In this document: in pieces, positions 1 through 7,689 of the stretch
Layout: each line of letters begins with the position of its first letter
Numbering within the stretch: position 1 is the first letter of the stretch
Assembly: GCA_002730655.1 (NCBI GenBank)
Contig: PCAT01000005.1
Location: 8,491 to 31,058, forward strand
Direction of reading: 5' to 3'
Length of the DNA stretch: 22,568 bases
Origin: Balneola sp.
GTDB lineage: Bacteria; Bacteroidota; Rhodothermia; Balneolales; Balneolaceae
Translations under genes and position numbers: made by a program
Notes under the pieces: generated by a model
Database searches by the model: none
The model's input: only the letters and a program-made list of their open reading frames with translations
Told to the model about the DNA's origin: nothing

Positions 1-744
1 TGCAGCAACAGTTCCAACTATTCCAATTTTCTTTAGCTCAATGCTATCAAAATAGCCAAGTTGCAACTTTATAAACGATTTTATGCCTTTCTCTATCAAA
101 TGTTTTGTGTAATCATGTGTACTAAATTCTGCTAAAGCAGAAGCAAAAGATGCTATATAAGCATTTCCCTGTTCTTTTTTATATAGTCGATTTAAGGTAT
201 TGTCAATATTCATATCAAAATGATTATTTATATAGCTTGAAATTTCAGTAGGCAATATTTTATAGTAATAATCACGAACTATATACTTTCCAAAATAACC
301 TGCACTTCCTTCATCTCCCAAACTAAACCCAAGTGATGGGACGTAATCGCTAAAATACTCTCCATTAAATAAACCACAAGAGGCCCCTGTTCCTAAAATC
401 GCAACAATCCCACTATTTGATCCAAATAGAGCTCGAGCTGCAGCTATCAAATCAGTATCTACTTCAATCTTTATTTTCGGAAATACAGACGAAAAAGCTT
501 CTGAAATTAGATTTTTCATAGCTGGGTTGGAGCATCCTGATCCATAAAAATATATCTGCTCAAATGAGTGATCAGGTAAGTCATTACGTAAACTCCGCAA
601 TATTTCACACAACTTTTTGAAATCCACAAAATAGGGATTTAAGCCTAAGGTACGGCTTGACCATAGTAATTTGTCACCTTCTATTAAACTCCATGTTGTT
701 TTTGTGGAGCCACTTTCCGCAACTAGTTGTCTAATACCTTTCAT
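1..744 (-). CDS. BadF/BadG-type ATPase, probable N-acetylglucosamine kinase-like sugar kinase (3' end cut off)
   Basis: I translated this by hand: 248 codons are open from ATG at 744 down to the window edge, and the C-terminus lies outside. The fold is ASKHA. The phosphate-1 loop is ESGSTKT at residues 10-16, where family members have DGGSTKT. A probable catalytic Asp sits in DTDLIAAA near residue 98. The phosphate-2 loop ILGTGAS is at 116-122, followed by the family block GDEGSA at 143-148. The last visible residues, GIVGTVAA, look like the start of the adenosine motif. In Bacteroidota such proteins are annotated as N-acetylglucosamine or related amino-sugar kinases, phosphorylating recycled wall sugars in the cytoplasm; the exact sugar cannot be read here. 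It diverges from the PLP-enzyme gene across a 180-bp gap. The family call is firm and the substrate is inferred. Confidence 0.82.
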   Translation of the reverse strand, partial: MKGIRQLVAESGSTKTTWSLIEGDKLLWSSRTLGLNPYFVDFKKLCEILRSLRNDLPDHSFEQIYFYGSGCSNPAMKNLISEAFSSVFPKIKIEVDTDLIAAARALFGSNSGIVAILGTGASCGLFNGEYFSDYVPSLGFSLGDEGSAGYFGKYIVRDYYYKILPTEISSYINNHFDMNIDNTLNRLYKKEQGNAYIASFASALAEFSTHDYTKHLIEKGIKSFIKLQLGYFDSIELKKIGIVGTVAA

Positions 745-924
745 CTGAACGATTGTTGTATTGAATAAAGTTACAAATAGTAGTGAATAGAAGCATTTAT
801 TTACTAATTAAGTAGTTGGATGTCATAGAATTTAAAATAATTATGGATTTTAATTTGAATATACAACTCAAAGATACATTGTCACTAATTTTGCTTCAAT
901 ACAAACTTAACTTTGTCAATATCT
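745..924. promoter_or_regulatory. Divergent intergenic region with a candidate -7 box for the plus-strand gene
   Basis: This 180-bp AT-rich gap separates two divergent genes and so should hold both promoters. On the plus strand TAATTTTG at 886-893 matches the Bacteroidota -7 consensus TAnnTTTG exactly, and it would place the transcript start about 25 nt before the ATG at 925. I see no TTTG at the expected -33 distance, so the assignment is tentative. No clear -7 box was found on the minus strand. Confidence 0.3.
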
Positions 925-2121
925 ATGCATTTATCTTTTGATAAAAAAGCACATGAACTACTTCCATATTATACGCACTTTAACGTGGCTAACCGACTTC
1001 TATTCACGGGTCACTCACATCAAGCGTGGCCTGACTGCGCACTAGAAGGTCAGACTGAATATTTTCATGCATCTGCAAATTTAATCGATAAAAAATGGGA
1101 TCTAGCGTTTAAAAAAACTGAAGTACTCAGAGAATATCTTAGAACATACTACGATGACCCAACTGGTTTATATTGCCGCGAGGAAAGTACCCATTTCCTA
1201 TTTGTGAGTTTAATGAGCGCTTGGAATCTAGTAAATAAACCAAAAATTATAACCAGTGAGGGTGAGTTCTATTCTCTTGCTAGACAATTGGCACGATTCT
1301 CCGAAGCAGGTCTCGAGGTAGTCAAAATACCCGCTAGTATCGACGAGGATTTTTTGGCAAATATCCAGAATAACATAGATAATAAAACGTCTGCTGTGAT
1401 GATTTCAAGAGTATACTTCCAAAGTGGTCTAATCAATCCACACCTACGTGACATTGCCAAGATTTGCAGAGAACACGGAGTACCATTAGTTATAGATGAC
1501 TATCACGGAACTAATGTAGTGCCATTGTCTATTCGGGATGAGGGGCTAGAAGATACTTTTATTTTAATTGGCGGGTATAAATATCTACAATGGGGAGAAG
1601 CAAACTGCTTTCTTCGTTTCCCTAAAGACTGCACTCTTCGCCCGGTAATTACGGGTTGGTTTGCTTCATTCGACTCCCTCCAGAAGAAACAAGATTTTAG
1701 TAAACCGGTTGAATTTGACCCTGGGGATCAACGTTTTGCAAGTGGCACCTATGACCCAAGTTCTCAATTCAGAGCAGCTAAAGTGGTAAAGTTTTTCAAA
1801 AAACAGGCATTAAACTCCAACGTATTACGAACTGGGTATCAAGAACAAATTGGTCTTTTAAGAAATTTATTCCTTGAAAAGGATATCGACCCATCAATTA
1901 TGCGACTCACCCATAATGAAGATATTAGTTTGAATGGCGGATTTCTTTCTCTACACTCGCCATATGCGGTTCCTATCCGAAAACGATTGCTTGAAAAAGA
2001 AGTTTTCACTGATGCCCGGGATACAATCCTTCGTTTGGGTCCTGCGCCCTATACCACCTCCGAGCAAATAAATGATGTAATTGAAATACTTTCAGAGACT
2101 GTTAAAGAAATTAAGATTTAA
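925..2121 (+). CDS. Kynureninase-like PLP-dependent enzyme (aminotransferase class V fold)
   Basis: This is a fold-type I PLP enzyme of 398 residues from the ATG at 925; an in-frame TTG at 913 would add four residues. Kynureninase-type hallmarks, in ATG numbering, are: N-terminal FTGHSHQAWPD (about 27-37), which replaces the usual phosphate-binding GNSLG region; DDYH (191-194), matching the DxxH that contacts the PLP ring and ring nitrogen; GGYKY, with Lys219 as the likely Schiff-base lysine; and FDPGDQRFASGTYDPSS (264-280), matching the kynureninase substrate and PLP-phosphate region. Kynureninase cleaves kynurenine to anthranilate and alanine. No other kynurenine-pathway gene is in view, so the substrate is unproven, and a different beta-eliminating or desulfurase-like reaction is possible. 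The gene stands alone and is followed by a probable terminator. Confidence 0.75.
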   Translation: MHLSFDKKAHELLPYYTHFNVANRLLFTGHSHQAWPDCALEGQTEYFHASANLIDKKWDLAFKKTEVLREYLRTYYDDPTGLYCREESTHFLFVSLMSAWNLVNKPKIITSEGEFYSLARQLARFSEAGLEVVKIPASIDEDFLANIQNNIDNKTSAVMISRVYFQSGLINPHLRDIAKICREHGVPLVIDDYHGTNVVPLSIRDEGLEDTFILIGGYKYLQWGEANCFLRFPKDCTLRPVITGWFASFDSLQKKQDFSKPVEFDPGDQRFASGTYDPSSQFRAAKVVKFFKKQALNSNVLRTGYQEQIGLLRNLFLEKDIDPSIMRLTHNEDISLNGGFLSLHSPYAVPIRKRLLEKEVFTDARDTILRLGPAPYTTSEQINDVIEILSETVKEIKI

Positions 2122-2190
2122 ATAAGTTTGTAATACGTAATTCGTAACTCTTCAGATATTAAGATGGCTATGCATTTTCATTTTTTTTGT

Positions 2191-2217
2191 GCGTTTTGTT
2201 TGTTAGAACGCTTTTTT
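2191..2217 (+). terminator. Probable intrinsic terminator after the kynureninase-like gene
   Basis: GCGTT (2191-2195) pairs with AACGC (2207-2211) around an 11-nt loop, followed directly by six T (2212-2217). The 5-bp stem is short but GC-rich for this region. It lies 70 bp past the stop codon and separates this gene from recA. Confidence 0.5.
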
Positions 2218-2346
2218 ACCTAATTGAATACATCAGAGATAATCCAATAGTAAAACCATAACCATGTACAGACTAGTTAAAAATCATTATGGTATTTATA
2301 GTATATTTACATATATTGAACATATACATTATCAAATAAAAACATA

Positions 2347-2363
2347 GTGACATGATGTGTCAC
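2347..2363. promoter_or_regulatory. Perfect inverted repeat upstream of recA, candidate operator
   Basis: GTGACA (2347-2352), spacer TGATG (2353-2357) and TGTCAC (2358-2363) form a perfect dyad with 6-bp arms, ending 46 bp before the recA ATG. It has no T-run, so it is not a terminator. Its place suggests a repressor or activator site controlling recA. It does not match the E. coli LexA box (CTGT-N8-ACAG), the Bacillus box (GAAC-N4-GTTC) or CRP spacing. The regulator is unknown. The rest of the 2122-2409 gap is AT-rich with nothing else I can support. Confidence 0.4.
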
Positions 2364-2409
2364 CCTTTTGAATTACCTTTTGTTAAATTTTTAATTTTAT
2401 CTAACACAT

Positions 2410-3471
2410 ATGGCAGACAATCAAAAAATTAAAGCGCTCGATATAGCTGTTGGGCAAATAGAAAAACAGCACGGAAAAGGGACTATCATGAAACTTGGGG
2501 ATAGTGCCACTCAAGATGTTGAAGTAATATCAACAGGTTCTATATTAGTTGACTATGCACTTGGAGTTCAAGGGGTGCCAAGGGGAAGAATCACTGAAAT
2601 TTATGGCCCAGAAGCTAGTGGTAAAACCACCTTAGCACTGCAGGTTATTGCACAGGCACAAAAAAAAGGTGGATATGCCGCTTTCATAGATGCAGAACAT
2701 GCTTTTGATCCACGTTATGCTCGTGCTCTTGGGATTAATACTGAAGAACTTTTAGTTTCTCAACCAGATAGCGGTGAGCAGGCATTAGAAATAACCGAGA
2801 CTTTAATTCGATCAGGTGCATTGGATGTGATCGTGGTTGATTCTGTTGCTGCCTTAGTACCTAGAGCTGAAATCGAAGGTGAAATGGGTGATTCACATAT
2901 GGGCCTACAAGCTAGGCTTATGTCACAAGCACTTCGTAAAATAACCGGTATTGTAAACAAGACTCAAACCTCTTGCATTTTTATAAACCAGGTACGTGAG
3001 AAAATAGGAGTTATGTTTGGTAATCCGGAGACTACTACCGGTGGACGAGCTCTTAAATTTTATTCATCAGTACGCTTGGATATACGTCGAATTGGAAGTA
3101 TCAAAAAAGCCGATGAAGTAATCGGCAACCGAACAAAGGTAAAAGTAGCTAAAAATAAGGTCGCCCCACCTTTTAAGGTAGTGGAATTCAATATCATGTA
3201 TGGCAAAGGGGTCTCACGAATCGCAGAGATCCTCGATTTAGCTATTGAATATGATATTATCCAAAAACGAGGTAGTTGGTTTCGCTATGACGGAGAACCC
3301 ATTGGTCAGGGAGCCGATTCTGCTATGCAATTCCTAGAGGAAGATCCTGAATTATTAGAGAAAATCGAAAAAATGGTACGTGCTCGACTCAATGGCCTTG
3401 ATGTTGAAATACAAGGAGCAACAACCGAATTGGCAGAAGCAGAACAATCTTCAGAGAAAGTGGAAATATAA
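2410..3471 (+). CDS. recA: Recombinase RecA
   Basis: RecA is the ATP-dependent strand-exchange recombinase that coats single-stranded DNA in the cytoplasm, drives homologous repair and, where an SOS system exists, triggers repressor self-cleavage. The 353 residues match the normal family length. The Walker A loop GPEASGKT is at 66-73, the catalytic glutamate E96 is in DAEH, Walker B VIVVDS is at 140-145, and DNA-binding loop L2 is about 200-212 (GVMFGNPETTTGG). The C-terminal tail is rich in Glu, as in other RecA proteins. The ATG at 2410 gives the expected N-terminus. A perfect inverted repeat lies 46 bp upstream and may control it. recX follows 15 bp after the stop, so the two are probably cotranscribed. 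I see nothing abnormal in the protein. Confidence 0.98.
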   Translation: MADNQKIKALDIAVGQIEKQHGKGTIMKLGDSATQDVEVISTGSILVDYALGVQGVPRGRITEIYGPEASGKTTLALQVIAQAQKKGGYAAFIDAEHAFDPRYARALGINTEELLVSQPDSGEQALEITETLIRSGALDVIVVDSVAALVPRAEIEGEMGDSHMGLQARLMSQALRKITGIVNKTQTSCIFINQVREKIGVMFGNPETTTGGRALKFYSSVRLDIRRIGSIKKADEVIGNRTKVKVAKNKVAPPFKVVEFNIMYGKGVSRIAEILDLAIEYDIIQKRGSWFRYDGEPIGQGADSAMQFLEEDPELLEKIEKMVRARLNGLDVEIQGATTELAEAEQSSEKVEI

Positions 3472-3486
3472 GGCTATCTCTTCATT

Positions 3487-4185
3487 ATGAAGAATACAGA
3501 ACGTGATGGGTATAATCAATTAACTTCATTACTACCCATCACAATCACTAGAATTCAGATACAGAAAAATAATAAAGATCGATTTTCATTATATCATGAG
3601 GATCGTTTTTTATTGGGTATAAAAAGCCAAACTCTTGTTTTTTGTTCACTAAAAAAAGGGACACTACTAACAGATGAGTTATTAGAAACTATTCTCAACG
3701 CTGAACAATACAACGAAGCTAAAGAATATTTCTTAAGTTTATTATCACGTAGAGATCACTCAGTTAAAGAACTGATTTTAAAGGGAAGTAAAAAAGGTTT
3801 TAATAAAGAAATTCTTGAGAGTATCACTCTCGAACTACAAAAGAATAAGTACCTCGATGATCGCCGATTTGCATCAAAATTCATACATGATGCTATCAAA
3901 TTCAAGACATGGAGCCTAAATAAAATTAAATTTGAACTACAGAAAAAAGGAGTCATTAAGTCTATTACTAATGAATTGCTTTCTGACTTAGATAATTCTA
4001 TTTGGAAGGAACAATTGTTTTCCCTAATCGGTAGAAATAAAGCGAAATTAAAACGAACAGATCCAAATAAGCAAAAAAAGAAAATATATGATTATTTAGC
4101 TCGTAAAGGCTATACTCCAACTTTAATTTGGAGTGAGATGAATAATCTGTTATTGTTAATTGAAAATGATAAAAAACCTAATTAA
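3487..4185 (+). CDS. recX: Regulatory protein RecX
   Basis: RecX binds RecA filaments and limits their growth and ATPase activity. The 232-residue protein has a lysine-rich, poorly conserved N-terminal part (about 1-75), then the repeated three-helix RecX modules. Recognisable segments include AKEYFLSLLSRRDHSVKELI (about 78-97), matching the first module, and LQKNKYLDDRRFASKFI (about 116-132), matching the central 'gylDDerFA' signature. KIKFELQKKGV follows at about 146-156, and a third module with YDYLARKGYTPTLIWSEM is near the C-terminus. Its position directly after recA supports the call. It is longer than the roughly 150-170 residues of enterobacterial RecX, as is common for forms with an N-terminal extension. 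The AI-2E gene begins 6 bp after its stop, suggesting one transcript. Confidence 0.9.
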   Translation: MKNTERDGYNQLTSLLPITITRIQIQKNNKDRFSLYHEDRFLLGIKSQTLVFCSLKKGTLLTDELLETILNAEQYNEAKEYFLSLLSRRDHSVKELILKGSKKGFNKEILESITLELQKNKYLDDRRFASKFIHDAIKFKTWSLNKIKFELQKKGVIKSITNELLSDLDNSIWKEQLFSLIGRNKAKLKRTDPNKQKKKIYDYLARKGYTPTLIWSEMNNLLLLIENDKKPN

Positions 4186-4191
4186 GAGTTC

Positions 4192-5268
4192 ATGAAAAAC
4201 ATCACATTAGAACGTGTTGTCCGAACATTATTGGGCGTACTAACGACTGGCGTGGTCATAGTTATACTTTATAATTACATTACATTAGTCGCTTTTCTAA
4301 TTCTTGCTATGATTCTTAGTTATGTACTTGACCCAACAGTGAATAGATTACAACGTATGGGTGTGTATAGAACTCTGGGCATCACATTAACACTCTCAGT
4401 CATAGTTATGGCCATTGTATTCTTCTCAACGAATGTTGTTCCTATATTTGTAGAAGAAATGCTTATACTTACAAACAACCTGAACATTGAAACTATTGAG
4501 CTTATTGCCGCTCGAATCGAAACACGCTTAGTTTCAGAATACAGTTTTATACCAGAGGGCTTCCTCAGAGATAATATTACAAAGTTTAGCGAAGAACTTT
4601 TTGATCTAGGCAAGCTATCTACTGTTCTTAGCGATGTTGTTGGACTTTTTACCAATATATTTTCTGCCGTAATTGTAGTCCCATTTGCAGCTTTTTTCTT
4701 TCTAAAAGATGGTAGTAGGATTAGAAGAGATGTTTTACGAGCTATTCCAAACAAATATTTTGAAACTATACTTACGATACTCGATCTAGTAGAGAAGCGA
4801 TTAGGTCTATATTTCAGAAGTGTAGTGGTACAAAGTTCCTTAGTTACTCTTTTGTCATGGACAACATTAAGTATTGCAGGGCTTGAAAATTCACTTTCTG
4901 TCGGCATATCTGTTGGTATAGCAAACACAATCCCATACTTTGGACCTATAATTGGTTACCTCCTTTCAATAATTATTTCAATTGTTGAGACAGGTGATTT
5001 CAGTTTAGTACTGTATTGTGTGGTAGCCATATTTATTGTTCAAATGATTGATAATTTGATTTTTCAGCCCTATTTATTTTCCAAATCAGCTGACATGCAC
5101 CCTGTAGCTATTTTATTCATTATTTTAATCGGAGCAGAAACTGCTGGAATTTTAGGTATGCTAATTGCAATACCTTTGGCCACAACCATTCGAATAACTA
5201 TTATGCAGATTATTTGGAGTTTTAATAATTATCAGATATTTCGACTAGATCAATCGAGACAAATTTGA
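4192..5268 (+). CDS. AI-2E family transporter (PerM/YtvI-like membrane protein)
   Basis: This is an integral inner-membrane protein of 358 residues with roughly seven or eight hydrophobic segments (about 14-46, 62-88, 150-171, 211-229, 233-265, 272-293 and 305-340). The large soluble stretch at about 90-145 between early segments is characteristic of the family. Conserved blocks are VPFAAFFFLKDG (163-174), NTIPYFGPIIG (245-255) and DNLIFQPYLFSKSADMHPV (287-305). The family (PF01594) is named after E. coli TqsA, which exports autoinducer-2, but members also include Na+/H+ antiporters and proteins of unknown substrate, so the name should not be read as a function. It follows recX by 6 bp and is probably its operon partner by position only; I see no functional link to recombination. 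Confidence 0.88.
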   Translation: MKNITLERVVRTLLGVLTTGVVIVILYNYITLVAFLILAMILSYVLDPTVNRLQRMGVYRTLGITLTLSVIVMAIVFFSTNVVPIFVEEMLILTNNLNIETIELIAARIETRLVSEYSFIPEGFLRDNITKFSEELFDLGKLSTVLSDVVGLFTNIFSAVIVVPFAAFFFLKDGSRIRRDVLRAIPNKYFETILTILDLVEKRLGLYFRSVVVQSSLVTLLSWTTLSIAGLENSLSVGISVGIANTIPYFGPIIGYLLSIIISIVETGDFSLVLYCVVAIFIVQMIDNLIFQPYLFSKSADMHPVAILFIILIGAETAGILGMLIAIPLATTIRITIMQIIWSFNNYQIFRLDQSRQI

Positions 5269-5304
5269 GTATATTGTAGAAATTAAAAATCTACACTAAA
5301 AGCC

Positions 5305-5904
5305 TTGAATGAACTGGTAATATTTGCATCAGGATCAGGTTCCAATTTTCGGTCAATTATTAATCACATTAAGAATGGATACCTAAACGCTAGGGTACTC
5401 GGCTTAATTACAAGTAAACCAGAAATCGGGGCTATTGACATCGCTAGAGAACACGGAATCCCCTTCTATGTTCTTTCAGCTAAGCAATTTGATAGCTATG
5501 ATGCATATGAATTAGCCATTTTGAATCAATGTTTAGAATTGAACCCACGTTTAATTATTTGTGCTGGATACTTAAGGAAAATCCCGCCAAAACTGATCCA
5601 TTCTTTTCAAAATAGAATTCTCAATATTCACCCGTCTTTACTTCCCAAATTCGGGGGACATGGTTATTATGGCATACATGTTCACAATAGTGTATTAGAA
5701 AGCAATGAAACATATACCGGTTGTACCATTCATATCGTATCAGAAGAATATGACAAAGGTCCTATACTAGCTCAAAAACAGATAGTTGTTAATAAATATG
5801 AATCTGCTGAGCAACTTGCTAAACGAGTGCTTAAAGTAGAACATCAACTTTATCCAAAAATTATAGCATCCTATTTGAAGCAGTTGAATAGTCCTAGTGA
5901 ATAG
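5305..5904 (+). CDS. purN: Phosphoribosylglycinamide formyltransferase, folate-dependent (GART)
   Basis: PurN transfers a formyl group from 10-formyl-tetrahydrofolate to GAR, the third step of purine synthesis. At 199 residues it has the family's usual size. The GAR phosphate-binding loop SGSGSN is at residues 9-14. The catalytic triad is visible as N107 and H109 in LNIHPSLLP and D150 in EEYDKGP. Between them, KFGGHGYYGIHVHNSV is a short insertion compared with E. coli PurN that I recall from Bacteroidota enzymes. The start is TTG at 5305: an in-frame TAA at 5284-5286 blocks anything earlier, no ATG lies between it and the substrate loop, and no Shine-Dalgarno motif precedes it. purH follows 62 bp later, so the two formyl-transfer enzymes of the pathway are together. 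Confidence 0.93.
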   Translation: MNELVIFASGSGSNFRSIINHIKNGYLNARVLGLITSKPEIGAIDIAREHGIPFYVLSAKQFDSYDAYELAILNQCLELNPRLIICAGYLRKIPPKLIHSFQNRILNIHPSLLPKFGGHGYYGIHVHNSVLESNETYTGCTIHIVSEEYDKGPILAQKQIVVNKYESAEQLAKRVLKVEHQLYPKIIASYLKQLNSPSE

Positions 5905-5966
5905 GAAAACAGTTAATTTCATTTCAATAATAACTTGACCAACTAATCACCTTCATTCATTTATCC

Positions 5967-7595
5967 ATGTCTCTTAAGCCATTAGAGCAACTACCAAAGA
6001 CTCCTCTTACCATTAAAAGAGCCTTATTATCAGTTTCTGATAAGACAAACATACTTCCATTAGCAGAGTCATTACATGCTGCTAATGTTACTCTTTTGTC
6101 TACTGGTGGAACATATAAGACTTTACAAGAAGCGGGTATACCCGTAACCGAAGTTGCAAGCCAGACCGGCTTCCCTGAATGTCTAGAGGGACGAGTCAAA
6201 ACACTACATCCCATAATTCATGGAGGCATACTTGCTCGTACATCTTTTGAGCCTGACAACAATGAATTAAGACAGCTTCAGATTAAACCCATAGAATTAG
6301 TAGTTGTAAATTTATACCCCTTCGCTAGCATTACAGCAAAAAGTGATGTAGCAATTGAAGAAGCTACAGAATATATAGACATTGGGGGACCCACCATGGT
6401 ACGTGCAGCAGCAAAAAACTTTGCTCATGTAGCTGTATTGAGTAATCCAAGTCAATATTATACCTTTTTATCTGAGTTTAATTCACATTCAACAATATCG
6501 TTTCAAACTAGACTAAGTTTAGCACAGCAAGCCTTCAAACATACATTTGAATATGAACGAGGTATTTCCAACTATTTTGACTCCATTATCCATATTGAAT
6601 CCAATCAACCCTTAAAAGATGGGGCTGGTCATTCAAAGAAAGAACATTTAGACAGGCAAACTAATTTTCATGTAAATATACCACTTCATAATAGTCTCCG
6701 ATATGGAGAGAATCCTCATCAAGATGCGTTTATTTATGGAGAACCTAACAAATTTATCGATTGTTTCCACGGCAAAGAGTTAAGTTATAACAATTATTTA
6801 GATATTGATTCAGCACTAAGGTTATACGAAGATTTCTATGAAACCAATCCTACTTGTGCTATCTTCAAACATACTATACCCAGCGGAGTAGCAAGTGCTT
6901 CTACTCTGAAAGAGGCATACAGGAAAGCTTTTTCTACTGATAAAGTTTCCCCCTTTGGAGGAATTGTACTTTGTAATACCCTATTAGATATAGATACAGC
7001 AAAAGCCATCGACTCCATCTTTACTGAAATAATTATCGCACCTAAGTATTCAGATGAATCCTTAGAGTTGCTGACTCAAAAGAAAAATCGACGTTTAATT
7101 CAAATTTTAGCTGGACAAAAACTCGGCACTCAAAAACAATATCGCTCTATTTTTGGAGGTGTACTAGTACAAGAACTAGATAATGTAACCATCGAAGCAG
7201 CCTCCTTTAAAGTGGTAACAAATAGACAACCCACACCAAGAGAAATGCAGGACATGCTATTTGCATGGAAAATTGTAAGACATGTAAAATCCAATGCAAT
7301 TGTGTTTGCAAAAGATGAGCAAACACTAGGTATAGGTTCAGGGCAAACATCACGGGTAGACTCATCTGAAATAGCGATTTCGAAAGCGGCCAAAGAACAG
7401 CTCTCTCTTATAGGATCAACTATCGCTTCAGATGCATTCTTTCCTTTTTCCGACGGTATTGAAGCCGCTGCAATTGCTGGAGCCACTGCTGTAATTCAAC
7501 CTGGGGGTAGTGTTCGAGATCAAGAAATTATCGATAAAGCAAATGAGCTAGGTCTAGCCATGGTTTTCACATCCATCCGTCATTTTAGACATTAA
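5967..7595 (+). CDS. purH: Bifunctional AICAR transformylase / IMP cyclohydrolase
   Basis: PurH catalyses the last two purine steps: AICAR formylation by 10-formyl-THF, then ring closure to IMP. It has 542 residues. The N-terminal MGS-like cyclohydrolase domain (about 15-160) shows ALLSVSDKT, LLSTGGTYKTL, GFPECLEGRVKTLHP and DIGGPTMVRAAAKN. The transformylase domain (about 210-542) shows LRYGENPHQ (244-252), the catalytic Lys301-His302 pair in FKHTIPSGVAS, SPFGGI, FAKDEQTLGIGSGQTSRVDS and the C-terminal RHFRH. In the Lys-His motif the usual NPCG is IPSG, so the Asn and Cys are replaced; the Lys-His pair is intact, so activity is expected. The ATG at 5967 is in the expected place. It sits 62 bp after purN and 94 bp before mreB. 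Confidence 0.96.
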   Translation: MSLKPLEQLPKTPLTIKRALLSVSDKTNILPLAESLHAANVTLLSTGGTYKTLQEAGIPVTEVASQTGFPECLEGRVKTLHPIIHGGILARTSFEPDNNELRQLQIKPIELVVVNLYPFASITAKSDVAIEEATEYIDIGGPTMVRAAAKNFAHVAVLSNPSQYYTFLSEFNSHSTISFQTRLSLAQQAFKHTFEYERGISNYFDSIIHIESNQPLKDGAGHSKKEHLDRQTNFHVNIPLHNSLRYGENPHQDAFIYGEPNKFIDCFHGKELSYNNYLDIDSALRLYEDFYETNPTCAIFKHTIPSGVASASTLKEAYRKAFSTDKVSPFGGIVLCNTLLDIDTAKAIDSIFTEIIIAPKYSDESLELLTQKKNRRLIQILAGQKLGTQKQYRSIFGGVLVQELDNVTIEAASFKVVTNRQPTPREMQDMLFAWKIVRHVKSNAIVFAKDEQTLGIGSGQTSRVDSSEIAISKAAKEQLSLIGSTIASDAFFPFSDGIEAAAIAGATAVIQPGGSVRDQEIIDKANELGLAMVFTSIRHFRH

Positions 7596-7653
7596 AATAA
7601 ATGAGCTAAAACACAGAAAAAAGTTTCAAATTTGCCCAAAATGCTTCATATTA

Positions 7654-7667
7654 GTTAACTAGTGAAC
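7654..7667. promoter_or_regulatory. Imperfect palindrome upstream of mreB
   Basis: GTTAACTAGTGAAC reads the same on both strands except for one mismatched pair; its core is ACTAGT. It overlaps TAGTTAACTA (7653-7662), itself a perfect 10-bp palindrome, and ends 22 bp before the mreB ATG. It could be an operator or part of the promoter; AT-rich DNA also yields such palindromes by chance. Confidence 0.22.
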
Positions 7668-7689
7668 ATTTACATTTTTTGCAACAATA

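Noticed and set aside
913..924. TTG at 913 as the start of the kynureninase-like gene
   Set aside because: An in-frame ATG lies four codons later, nearer the conserved region and at a good distance from the candidate -7 box. TTG is not excluded, only less likely.
2264..2347. Short open frame (27 residues) upstream of recA on the plus strand
   Set aside because: It is very AT-rich, has no ribosome-binding motif or recognisable pattern, and its end overlaps the candidate operator. Chance is the simpler explanation.
4320..4928. Long antisense open frame (202 codons) opposite the AI-2E gene
   Set aside because: It lies wholly inside a convincing membrane-protein gene, and its translation is Ser/Thr/Arg-rich without domains, as expected for the complement of hydrophobic codons.
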